A stretch of 64,000 bases of DNA from Marifrigoribacter sp047730175. Its GTDB lineage: Bacteria; Bacteroidota; Bacteroidia; Flavobacteriales; Flavobacteriaceae. Shown here piece after piece: positions 1 through 8,800 of the stretch; position 1 is the first letter of the stretch, and each line of letters begins with the position of its first letter. Where the stretch lies: positions 2,356,001 through 2,420,000 of the forward strand of contig NZ_CP159833.1 of assembly GCF_047730175.1 (NCBI RefSeq), given 5' to 3'. Under the pieces are notes generated by a model. The model did not search any database. It was not told the DNA's origin and saw only the letters and a program-made list of their open reading frames with translations. The position numbers and the translations under genes are program-made.

Positions 1-725
1 TTGCTAACGATTATGGAGACGGTATTAAAGGAACCGATGATGATCGTCAAGGAGAAAAAAGAGTAGTAGCTTCTGGTTTAATTTCTGCACATAGCATGAA
101 AAAAGGAATGATTGCCACAACGATTATCACCCTATTGATTGCTCTTCTTTTAATTTACACAGCATTAGGAAGTAAAGATGTATTAATGTCTATTGTGTTT
201 TTTGGATTAGGAACACTTTCAGTGGTTGCAGCTATAACTTATACGGTAGGTAAAAAGCCATACGGTTATTCTGGATTTGGGGATGTTTTTGTATTTTTAT
301 TTTTCGGATTATTAAGCGTATTAGGTAGTTATTATTTATTTACACAAGATATTTTTTTAGACATATTGCTTCCCGCTATAACTATAGGGTTTTTCAGTAT
401 AGCGGTATTAAACCTGAATAATATGCGAGATATAGAAAATGATAAAAAACATTCAAAAAATACATTAGTTGTTCTCTACGGAATGGCATTCGCAAAAAAA
501 TATCATTTTACATTATTAATAGGAGGAATGCTTTGCGCTATTATATATACACTCTCACATTATCATGCCCCGTTACAATTTATTTACCTGTTGTCATTTA
601 CACCTATAATTTTAAATATAAGGACAGTGTATAAAAATGAGAACCCAATTCTATTAGATTCAGAATTAAAGAAAGTAGCATTAAGTACTTTTGCTTTCGC
701 CCTATTATTTAGCTATTTGCATTAA
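1..725 (+). CDS. menA: 1,4-dihydroxy-2-naphthoate prenyltransferase MenA (5' end outside window)
   Basis: This is the C-terminal part of MenA, the integral-membrane UbiA-family enzyme that attaches the polyprenyl tail to 1,4-dihydroxy-2-naphthoate in menaquinone synthesis. The open frame is already running at base 3 and reads NDYGDG..KGTDDDR before the first in-frame Met at base 96. That Asp-rich segment is the prenyl-diphosphate/Mg2+ binding motif of the family, so the Met at 96 is internal and the gene starts upstream of the window. A second Asp motif, NMRDIENDKKHSKNT, follows at about base 420, as expected. Several hydrophobic helices are visible. The gene sits 25 bp upstream of a UPF0173 hydrolase and shares an apparent operon with menC and menE, which supports the assignment. 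Confidence 0.93.
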   Translation, partial: ANDYGDGIKGTDDDRQGEKRVVASGLISAHSMKKGMIATTIITLLIALLLIYTALGSKDVLMSIVFFGLGTLSVVAAITYTVGKKPYGYSGFGDVFVFLFFGLLSVLGSYYLFTQDIFLDILLPAITIGFFSIAVLNLNNMRDIENDKKHSKNTLVVLYGMAFAKKYHFTLLIGGMLCAIIYTLSHYHAPLQFIYLLSFTPIILNIRTVYKNENPILLDSELKKVALSTFAFALLFSYLH

Positions 726-750
726 AATTTAAAGATTATAATATAAGCAC

Positions 751-1431
751 ATGAAAATCACTTTTTACGGTCAAAATACGTTAGCAATAGATGTTTCTGG
801 TAAACACATTCTTGTCGATCCTTTTATTTCAGGGAACCCATTTTCTAAGGATAAAGTAGATGTTTTATCTCTAAAAGCAGATTATATATTACTAACCCAT
901 GCACATGAAGATCATGTGTTAGATGCTGAAGCCATCGCAAAAAATACAGGTGCAAAAATTATAAGTAATTATGAAATTGCAATGTATTATCAAGCGAAAG
1001 GAATTGATGTTCACCCTATGAATCATGGGGGAAGCTGGCAATTCGATTTTGGGAAAGTAAAATATGTGAATGCAATTCATACAAGTTCATTTGCAGACGG
1101 AAGTAATGGAGGACAACCAGGAGGTTTTGTAATAGAAGGAGAACATAAAAATATATATATAGCAGGAGATACCGCTTTAACTATGGATATGAAATTAATT
1201 CCACTCACTACAAAATTAGATCTAGCAATATTACCGATTGGAGATAATTTTACGATGGGTATTGATGATGCGATTTTAGCTAGTGATTTTGTGGAATGTG
1301 ATAAAGTATTAGGAGTTCATTATGATACATTTGGTTTTATTGAAATAGATCATGAAGTTGCTAAACGAAAATTTTATGATGCTGAAAAAGATCTTATGTT
1401 ATTAGAGATTGGAGAATTTTTAGAACTTTAA
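751..1431 (+). CDS. UPF0173 family metal-dependent hydrolase (metallo-beta-lactamase fold)
   Basis: This 226-aa soluble protein has the metallo-beta-lactamase fold signature THAHEDH (HxHxDH metal-binding motif, residues about 49-55). Later ligands are visible as an AGDTA segment (about 140) and GVHYDTF (about 189). Length and motif order match the UPF0173 family (YtkL-like), whose physiological substrate is not established. It lies between menA and menC with gaps of 25 bp and 1 bp, so it is almost certainly co-transcribed with the menaquinone genes. A role in that pathway is possible but is inferred only from position. No signal peptide is present, so it should act in the cytoplasm. Confidence 0.85.
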   Translation: MKITFYGQNTLAIDVSGKHILVDPFISGNPFSKDKVDVLSLKADYILLTHAHEDHVLDAEAIAKNTGAKIISNYEIAMYYQAKGIDVHPMNHGGSWQFDFGKVKYVNAIHTSSFADGSNGGQPGGFVIEGEHKNIYIAGDTALTMDMKLIPLTTKLDLAILPIGDNFTMGIDDAILASDFVECDKVLGVHYDTFGFIEIDHEVAKRKFYDAEKDLMLLEIGEFLEL

Positions 1432-1432
1432 A

Positions 1433-2476
1433 TTGAAAGCGTCCTTCCAAAAATATATTCTAAATTTTAAAACTCCTAGTGGGACTTCTCGTGGTGTCTT
1501 AAAGCAAAAAGAAACATGGTTTTTATTGTTGAAAAACGATAACAAAATTGGTATTGGAGAATGTGGAATGTTTCGTGGATTAAGTATTGATGATCGCCCA
1601 GATTTTGAAGAAAAATTAAAATGGGTTTGTAATAATATTCAATTAGGAGAGGAAGACTTATACCATAAATTAATTGAGTTTCCAGCCATTCAAATTGGAG
1701 TGGAAATGGCTTTTAAATCATTAGAAGCGAATACTACTTTTGAATTATTTCCTTCTGAATTTACTCAAAATGAACAAGAGATTCCTATAAATGGATTAAT
1801 TTGGATGGGAGACAAGCGATTTATGAAGGAGCAAATTCTTGAAAAAATAACACTAGGATTTCATTGTATAAAAATGAAAATTGGTGCCATTGATTTTTCA
1901 ACTGAATTGGATATTCTTCATTCAATACGAAAAGAGTTTTCAGCTTCCGATTTAGAATTGCGAGTAGATGCAAACGGAGCTTTCTCACCTTCTGAAGCAT
2001 TAGAAAAACTGAAGAGACTTTCAGACCATCAATTGCATTCTATCGAACAACCTATTAAACAAGGGCAATGGACAGAAATGGCTCATTTGTGTGAAAATTC
2101 TCCCTTAGATATTGCATTAGACGAAGAATTGATTGGGATTTATTCAGAAGAAAAAAAGAAGGAGTTGTTACATTTAATTAACCCTCAATATATTATATTA
2201 AAACCTACATTAATAGCTGGTTTTAAAGGTGCTGACAGCTGGATATCACAAGCTGAAACTAAAAATATTGGTTGGTGGATCACTTCAGCTTTAGAAAGTA
2301 ATGTGGGCTTAAATGCTATTTCACAATATACCTTTACAAAAAATAGTACATTGCCTCAGGGTTTAGGAACAGGTAGTCTGTTTACAAATAATATACCTTC
2401 CCCTTTAGAAGTTTGTAACGGAGCTTTAAGGTATCATACTAACAAGAAATGGGATTTAAAAAACCTTAATAATTAA
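1433..2476 (+). CDS. menC: o-succinylbenzoate synthase MenC (TTG start)
   Basis: This 347-aa enolase-superfamily enzyme fits o-succinylbenzoate synthase, which dehydrates SHCHC to o-succinylbenzoate in menaquinone synthesis. The family residues are visible in order: the KMK motif (IKMKIG, about 146), the metal ligands in RVDANG (about 178) and IEQP (about 204), a DEE (about 227), and a C-terminal lysine in ILKPTL (about 255). The start is a TTG one base after the UPF0173 stop codon. No better ATG exists near the conserved N-terminus, so tight translational coupling with the preceding gene is likely. The location between menA and menE makes MenC far more likely than a dipeptide epimerase or muconate cycloisomerase. 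Confidence 0.9.
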   Translation: MKASFQKYILNFKTPSGTSRGVLKQKETWFLLLKNDNKIGIGECGMFRGLSIDDRPDFEEKLKWVCNNIQLGEEDLYHKLIEFPAIQIGVEMAFKSLEANTTFELFPSEFTQNEQEIPINGLIWMGDKRFMKEQILEKITLGFHCIKMKIGAIDFSTELDILHSIRKEFSASDLELRVDANGAFSPSEALEKLKRLSDHQLHSIEQPIKQGQWTEMAHLCENSPLDIALDEELIGIYSEEKKKELLHLINPQYIILKPTLIAGFKGADSWISQAETKNIGWWITSALESNVGLNAISQYTFTKNSTLPQGLGTGSLFTNNIPSPLEVCNGALRYHTNKKWDLKNLNN

Positions 2477-2478
2477 CT

Positions 2479-3441
2479 ATGTATATAGCACAAGCATTTA
2501 ATTGGAAGCATGAACCTTGGAGGTATTTAGTAGGAACCCTATTAATATTTTTAGTAGGATGGCAATTTATAGGTGTTGTACCGCTTTCAATAGTATCGTT
2601 TTTAAAAGCTGTTAGCTTAGAAGAATTTATGGAGGCTAGTTTAACGGGCTTTGCTTCTTTATATCCTGCCAAAAGTAATTTGTATTTATTTTTAATGCTC
2701 ACTACATTTATTGGTGGTTTTATCGTGTTACTTTTTGCTGTTAAATTTCTACATAATCAATCATTTAAACAATTAACAACGTCAAGAAAGAAAATAGATT
2801 GGGGGAGAATAGGTTTTGGTTTTGGACTGATTGCTATAATTTCTATCGCTTTTACATTATTAGATTATAATTCGAATCCAGAAAATTATGTATTTCAATT
2901 TGAAGTAGTTCCATTTCTTATTATGGCATTAATAGCGATTGTATTTATTCCTATACAAACTAGTTTTGAAGAATATTTTTTCCGTGGTTATTTAATGCAA
3001 GGAATTGGAGTACTTGCTCGTAACAAATGGGTTCCATTATTAATCACTTCTTTGATCTTTGGAGGCCTACACTTTTTTAATCCAGAAGTAGAGAGGCTGG
3101 GTAATATTGTAATGATTTATTATATAGGGACTGGTTTATTTCTTGGTATTATTACGCTCATGGATGAAGGAATGGAATTAGCATTAGGATTTCATGCCGG
3201 AAATAACCTTATAGCAGTTTTATTAGTAACGGCAGATTGGACTGTCTTTCAAACCAATTCAATTTTATCAGATATTTCTGAACCTACAACTGGTATTGAG
3301 GTAATTATACCTGTTGTTGTATTTTACCCTATCTTAATAGCTATTATGGCCTGGAAATATAAATGGACCAATTGGTCTGAAAAATTGTTGGGTAAAGTTC
3401 AACCACCACCTAAAATTGAACCGGTAGATTCTACTAATTAA
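2479..3441 (+). CDS. CPBP (CAAX/Abi) family intramembrane metalloprotease
   Basis: This 320-aa polytopic membrane protein carries the CPBP/Abi protease motifs: EEYFFRG (EExxxR, about 162), then GGLHF (about 196), and a final histidine/asparagine segment FHAGNN (about 238). These supply the glutamate and histidines of the intramembrane catalytic site. Seven or so hydrophobic stretches are visible, ending in a short Pro-rich hydrophilic tail. It begins 2 bp after menC and ends 8 bp before menE, so it belongs to the same transcript. In eukaryotes the family cleaves prenylated CAAX proteins. The bacterial substrate here is unknown, and a link to prenyl or quinone chemistry is only suggested by the neighbourhood. 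Confidence 0.9.
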   Translation: MYIAQAFNWKHEPWRYLVGTLLIFLVGWQFIGVVPLSIVSFLKAVSLEEFMEASLTGFASLYPAKSNLYLFLMLTTFIGGFIVLLFAVKFLHNQSFKQLTTSRKKIDWGRIGFGFGLIAIISIAFTLLDYNSNPENYVFQFEVVPFLIMALIAIVFIPIQTSFEEYFFRGYLMQGIGVLARNKWVPLLITSLIFGGLHFFNPEVERLGNIVMIYYIGTGLFLGIITLMDEGMELALGFHAGNNLIAVLLVTADWTVFQTNSILSDISEPTTGIEVIIPVVVFYPILIAIMAWKYKWTNWSEKLLGKVQPPPKIEPVDSTN

Positions 3442-3448
3442 TCTCATT

Positions 3449-4528
3449 TTGAAAACAAGCTCACAACCGTTACATCCAGTTTTTAAATTTAATGGCTTGC
3501 ATTATAATAAAATGGAGTTGTTAGATTTCGCAAAAAGTCTAGTCAAAGAAGGTGCCCCTCATGAAATTGATATTGGGAAGTTTATTCAAAAATGGTTTGA
3601 TGACACTGAAACAATTACGGTAACAACTTCTGGTTCTACAGGAATACCGAAAAGTATTACAATTCGTAAAGAGTTCATGGTAAATAGTGCAAACGCTACA
3701 GGTATGTTTTTTAAATTAGGATCTGGAACATCAGCACTTTTATGTTTACCACCCAAATATATTGCTGGAAAGATGATGTTGGTAAGAGCTATGATTCTTG
3801 GATGGGATTTACATGTTGTAGCTCCAGAAAAAGATGCATTAACCCAATACGATAATAAGTATGATTTCGCAGCAATGGTACCATATCAAGTACATCATTC
3901 AATTCATGCATTAGAAAAAGTGGGAAAATTGATCATTGGAGGAGGAGATATTTCGAATGAATTAAATGAAAAACTTCAAAAGGTATTTACAGAGGCTTTT
4001 GCTACCTACGGAATGACTGAAACAGTTACTCATATTGCCGTGAAAAGGATTAATGGTTTAGCTAAATCTGAAGAATTTACAGCACTTCCTAATGTAAAAT
4101 TATCACAAGATGAAAGAGGTTGTTTGGAGATAGATGCTCCTAATATTTCAGGTTCAAGAGTAATAACTAATGATATTGTTAAATTAACGTCTGAAACCAC
4201 ATTTAAATGGCTTGGACGATATGATAATATAATTAATAGTGGAGGTATTAAAATGAATCCAGAACAAATTGAGGAGAAACTTGCTCCACATATAGATTTA
4301 CCTTTTATTATTTCTTCAGAAAAAGATAATGAATTAGGTGAAAGAATCATTATAATAGTTGAAAACAAAGATAAGATTGAGCTCCCCAATTACGCTGAAG
4401 TATTTTTAAATTTAGAGTCGTATGAGCGTCCTAAAAGAATTTATTCCTTTTCAAAATTTCCTTATACTGAAACCGAGAAGATTAAAAGAAAAGAGATTTT
4501 AAAATCTATTTCTAAGTATAAGAAGTAG
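3449..4528 (+). CDS. menE: o-succinylbenzoate-CoA ligase MenE (short Bacteroidota form, TTG start)
   Basis: This is an adenylate-forming enzyme of the AMP-binding superfamily that activates o-succinylbenzoate to its CoA thioester. Visible motifs are the phosphate loop TTSGSTGIPK (about 60-69), ATYGMTET (about 187), the hinge-like GRYDNIINSGG (about 257), and the C-terminal catalytic lysine region TETEKIKRKE (about 340). At 359 aa it is much shorter than the usual ~450-aa MenE, because the N-terminal portion before the phosphate loop is reduced; short forms are what I know from Flavobacteriaceae. Translation starts at a TTG 7 bp after the protease gene. It closes the menaquinone operon, and no clear hairpin terminator follows. 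Confidence 0.9.
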   Translation: MKTSSQPLHPVFKFNGLHYNKMELLDFAKSLVKEGAPHEIDIGKFIQKWFDDTETITVTTSGSTGIPKSITIRKEFMVNSANATGMFFKLGSGTSALLCLPPKYIAGKMMLVRAMILGWDLHVVAPEKDALTQYDNKYDFAAMVPYQVHHSIHALEKVGKLIIGGGDISNELNEKLQKVFTEAFATYGMTETVTHIAVKRINGLAKSEEFTALPNVKLSQDERGCLEIDAPNISGSRVITNDIVKLTSETTFKWLGRYDNIINSGGIKMNPEQIEEKLAPHIDLPFIISSEKDNELGERIIIIVENKDKIELPNYAEVFLNLESYERPKRIYSFSKFPYTETEKIKRKEILKSISKYKK

Positions 4529-4564
4529 TCTTTTCTTTTTATTAAAATTCATGCAAATAAACTA

Positions 4565-5308
4565 TTAATAATATAATTGAATCGATTCTAGTACAGATTG
4601 TTTAATTAATTGAGTGGTATAATCAGGTAATCCACCTGTGTATTGAATTTGAGAAATATTTTGATTTGATAGAATTGAAAAAATCATAGATGAAGCAAAA
4701 TAAGTTCCTGAAACACTAGGATGAATGCCATCTGGATGAAGAAGTTCAACTCCGTTATTTTCATTCGTAAAATCTCGCCAACCTTAGCCAACTGGAATTA
4801 CCTTATAGTTTGTTATGTCAGAAGCTTCATTGTACACTGAAGCTAATTGTTCGGTCTTTTCAGGTTGCCCTTCATAAGCCCATGTTATAAATAAATAAAC
4901 AGAAGTAAATGTTGGTATTTCTTCCTTAAATGCAAGTATAGATTCTATTGTTTCTTCAGGATTTATAGATGCAATGACTCCATTTTCTTGTAAAATAATA
5001 TAATCTCAATCTTTACTATTAATACTTCCTACTGTAATACCTGACATTAAATGCTCTTTTAATGAGGCTCCTGAAACAGATACAGAGCTAGTTTCTACAA
5101 TTACATCAGGGTTACCTGCTTCATAAAATTTTTGAACATGAAAATCAATACCGCTATTAAAAAGAGTTAAACTATTACCAATGAATAGAATATTAATTGC
5201 GTTTTCATTATTTGTGTTTTCATCATTATTTTGAGAGGGAAGTGTTCGATCAATATCATTACTACAAGAAACTAAGAATAATAAAATAAACAAAGGAAGT
5301 ATTTTCAT
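4565..5308 (-). pseudogene. SGNH/GDSL hydrolase lipoprotein, broken by two in-frame stops
   Basis: Read on the minus strand, one continuous frame encodes a lipoprotein signal (FILLFLVSCSN), the SGNH block I motif FIGNSLT with the catalytic serine, DYIILQE in the middle, and the block V PDGIHPS with the catalytic Asp and His, ending at 4565. The frame is interrupted by a TGA at 5006-5008 (just before DYIILQE, where related proteins have Trp) and a TAA at 4784-4786 (just after the KVIPVG segment). No indels are needed, so decay has been by point mutation only and may be recent. When intact this would be a ~247-aa surface or periplasmic esterase of the SGNH type. The start is the ATG at 5308 in front of the lipobox. 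Confidence 0.85.
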
Positions 5309-5871
5309 TTTAACAATTTTTTTATGTTGAATTTAATGAAAATTAAGAACAGTATGAATTATGTAGTTCTTATAATGAATTTATTTATAGATTCTTATAA
5401 TAAATCGTACTCAAAGAGTCTAAATAGAGTTTGTCGATAACCAGGATTGGTTTTCGACTGAGTTTTGGGACTGGCGAAATTCTTGACCCGGGAGTTTATT
5501 ACATAGCTAGCACTTTATCTATAGGAGGAAACCTACCTAAAAGTAAGTTTGAACGATACATATTGTTCATTCAGCTAATACTCTAGTAGTGCTTTTATGA
5601 TTATTATATTTTTACTATAATATTTCGAAATGAGCACTATTAATTAGGAAACAATTAGCTAATAATTAACGAAAAAGTACTCGTTGACCTTTTAATTGGC
5701 AGATAATAGTAAGGGAATCAATTAAGGCTTTATAAATGTATATAGTTTATAATTTAAAAAATTGTATAAAAATCACGAAAAAATTAGAAAAAGTGTATAA
5801 AATTTTCAATAGAGTAAACATCTTATAAGTATTAACAAGATTACTGAATAAACCTTTTACAATTATTAACT
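5309..5871. other. 563-bp intergenic region upstream of the adhesin island
   Basis: This stretch separates the divergently oriented SGNH pseudogene from the first adhesin gene. It has no plausible intact reading frame. It contains a 70-bp fragment copied from the adhesin gene (listed separately) and, from about 5700 on, very AT-rich DNA that probably holds the adhesin promoter. I cannot place a TTTG/TAnnTTTG promoter confidently. Confidence 0.6.
5463..5532 (+). repeat. 70-bp fragment duplicated from the DUF3494 coding region at 6228-6297
   Basis: Bases 5463-5532 align without gaps to 6228-6297 inside the downstream gene, with only about four mismatches. The matching stretch includes the shared bases ttgggactggcgaaattctt and ends in ataggaggaaac. 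The copy encodes the GTGEILDPGVYYIAS part of a DUF3494 domain, but neither flank is similar. It looks like a leftover of a tandem duplicate of the adhesin gene, or the footprint of a recombination event. Confidence 0.85.
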
Positions 5872-8800
5872 ATGAACAAAAAATTACTTTTCAGTTTAAC
5901 AACTATCGCACTATTATTTTTTTCAAGTATAAGTTTTAGCCAAACAGTTAATTTAGGTATACTTACCTCTTTTGAAGCTTATACTGGCTCAGGAGACATA
6001 ACAAATTCAAGCGGAACCGTTATCGGAGATGTTGGCTCAAATTTAGGAGTTGCTAACGGATTTGATCCAGTTTCTTATCCAGCTTATGAAGGTAACATAT
6101 ACAGTATGAATGCTGCAACTCAGCAGGCTCAATTTGATTTACTTAGGTTGTATATTCATCTTAATGATCTTCCTGTTGATGTTCCTAACCCTCTTGACCT
6201 AGGAACTGACTCCCCTCATGCCGCGACTTTTGGGACTGGCGAAATTCTTGACCCAGGAGTTTATTACATAGCTAGCGCTGCATCTATAGGAGGAAACTTT
6301 ACTCTTGATGGAGGAGGAAATCCGGATGCTTTTTTTGTAATTAAAATTAACGGAGCCTTGACAGCGACGGGCACTACAAATATGATTTTAACTGGTGGAG
6401 CACAGTCTTGTAATGTGTTTTTTCTTGCTAATGGCGCTATTACTGCTGCGGCAGGTGCTATTTTAAAAGGGACCTTAGTTTCAAAGGGAGGTGCTATTGG
6501 TCTTGCTGCAGGTGCTGAACTTGAAGGAAGAATGTTTAGTATGGCTGGAGCAATAACTTTAGGGCTTGGTGCTAACGCAATCCCACCTCCTTGTACCAGT
6601 ACCATTCCAGTATTTTGTGAATCGGGCTGTGATCCTGCTGCTGCTGTAGATGTTTTAGGAACTGTTGCGGACTTTGCACTTTTTGCTAAAAATGGTGCTG
6701 TTGGTAATACAGGTATATCTGGAGTTAATGGAAATATTGGCTCAAATACAAACGCAGTATCTGGTTACGGAGGTGGAGTTCATATCGGAACTGTGGAGAC
6801 GATAAATCCAGTTACACAACAAGCGGCAGATGATTTAGATGATGCTTATGATGCACTTATGCTTTTGGAACCTACAATAACAAACGACAACACGGGGAGG
6901 CCGATAGATCTCCCGCTTCATACTGCTAATTTCTTTAATGAATTTATTGTTCCTGGGGTTTATGAAATAACGACAGCAGGGTCTGTAGCAGGAACTATTG
7001 TTCTTGACGCGCAAGGTAATCCGGATTCAATATTTGTTTTAAGGTTTGGTGGTGCAATTTCTGTAGCGGCAAATACAAATATGGTTTTAATTAATGGAGC
7101 GAAGCGTTGTAATATTTTTTGGCTTGGTGGAGCTGGTGTTGCCGCTGGTGCAGTTAATATAGGGGCTTCTTCTATAGTGTCAGGGTATTTCTTTGCTAAT
7201 ATAGGAGCATCTAATTCAGGAGCAGGTGTGTTTCTAGCTGGTGGACAGTTTTCTATATCTGGTGCAGTAAATACTGATACAGGGATACTTTATGATAATC
7301 CAGAATGTATTACTTCTACGCCTTTGCAACCGAATCCAGCTTTCGGCTTGGTAAAAACATCCAGCGTTGGAGGAACGGGAATAGTAGGGGATGTGATCAC
7401 TTATACTTTTGCGTTAACCAATATAGGGCCTGTGGCTTTAACTAATATTACTGTCACGGATCCAATGCCAGGGTTGACGATTACTGGAAACCCAATTGCT
7501 ACTTTGGACATCGGTGTTGTTGACGAAACTATCACAGGAACCTATACTATTACTCAAGCTGATGTTGATGCAGGTAGTGTAACCAACTCGGCCACTGCTG
7601 CAGGTCAAGATCCGGATTCACTTAGCATAACCGATACTTCGGGTACAGCAAATGACAATGACGATTCTACTATAACAACCGTATTGGGTACCGACACAGA
7701 TGGTGACGGTGTGATTGATGCTGATGACAACTGTCCAGATATTCCTAATGCAGATCAAGCAGATGAAGATGGTGATGGTGTTGGTGATGTTTGTGATATC
7801 TGTCCTCTTACTCCTGCTGGTGAAACAGTAGATCTAGACGGATGTTCTGCCTTACAAGCAGATGATGACAATGATGGTGTTTTAAATAATGATGACAACT
7901 GTCCTAATACCCCTGCTGGTGAACCAGTAGATGTAGACGGATGTTCTGAATCACAATTAGATGATGATGGCGATGGTGTTTTTAATGATGCTGATAACTG
8001 TCCTAATACTCCTGCTGGTGAACCAGTAGATGTAGACGGATGTTCTGAATCACAATTAGATGATGATAATGATGGTGTTTTCAATGATGTTGATAACTGT
8101 TCCAATACACCCGCTGGTGAACCAGTAGATGTAAACGGATGTTCTGAGTCACAATTAGATGATGATAATGATGGTGTTTTCAATGATGTCGACAACTGTC
8201 CTAATACCCCTGCTGGTGAACCAGTAGATGTAAACGGATGTTCTGAGTCACAATTAGATGATGATAATGATGGTGTTCCAAATGATGCTGACAACTGTCC
8301 TAATACACCCGCTGGTGAACCAGTAGATGTAGACGGATGTTCTGAATCACAATTAGATGATGATAATGATGGTGTTTTCAATGATGCTGATAACTGTCCT
8401 AATACTCCTGCTGGTGAACCAGTAGATGTAGACGGATGTTCTGAATCACAATTAGATGATGATAATGACGGTGTTTTCAATGATGTTGACAATTGTCCTA
8501 ATACCCCTGCTGGTGAACCAGTAGATTTAGACGGATGTTCTGAATCACAATTGGATGATGATGGCGATGGTGTTTTCAATGATGCTGATAACTGTCCTAA
8601 TACCCCTGCTGGTGAACCAGTAGATGTAAACGGATGTTCTGAATCACAATTAGATGATGATGGCGATGGTGTTTTCAATGATGCTGACAACTGTCCCAAT
8701 ACACCCGCTGGTGAGCCAGTAGATGCAAACGGATGTTCTGAATCACAATTAGATGATGATAATGATGGTGTTTTCAATGATGTCGACAACTGTCCTAATA

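Noticed and set aside
4565..5308. Recoding (stop readthrough or selenocysteine) of the SGNH gene
   Set aside because: Two different stop codons (TGA and TAA) interrupt the frame and no SECIS-like hairpin is apparent; ordinary pseudogenisation is simpler.
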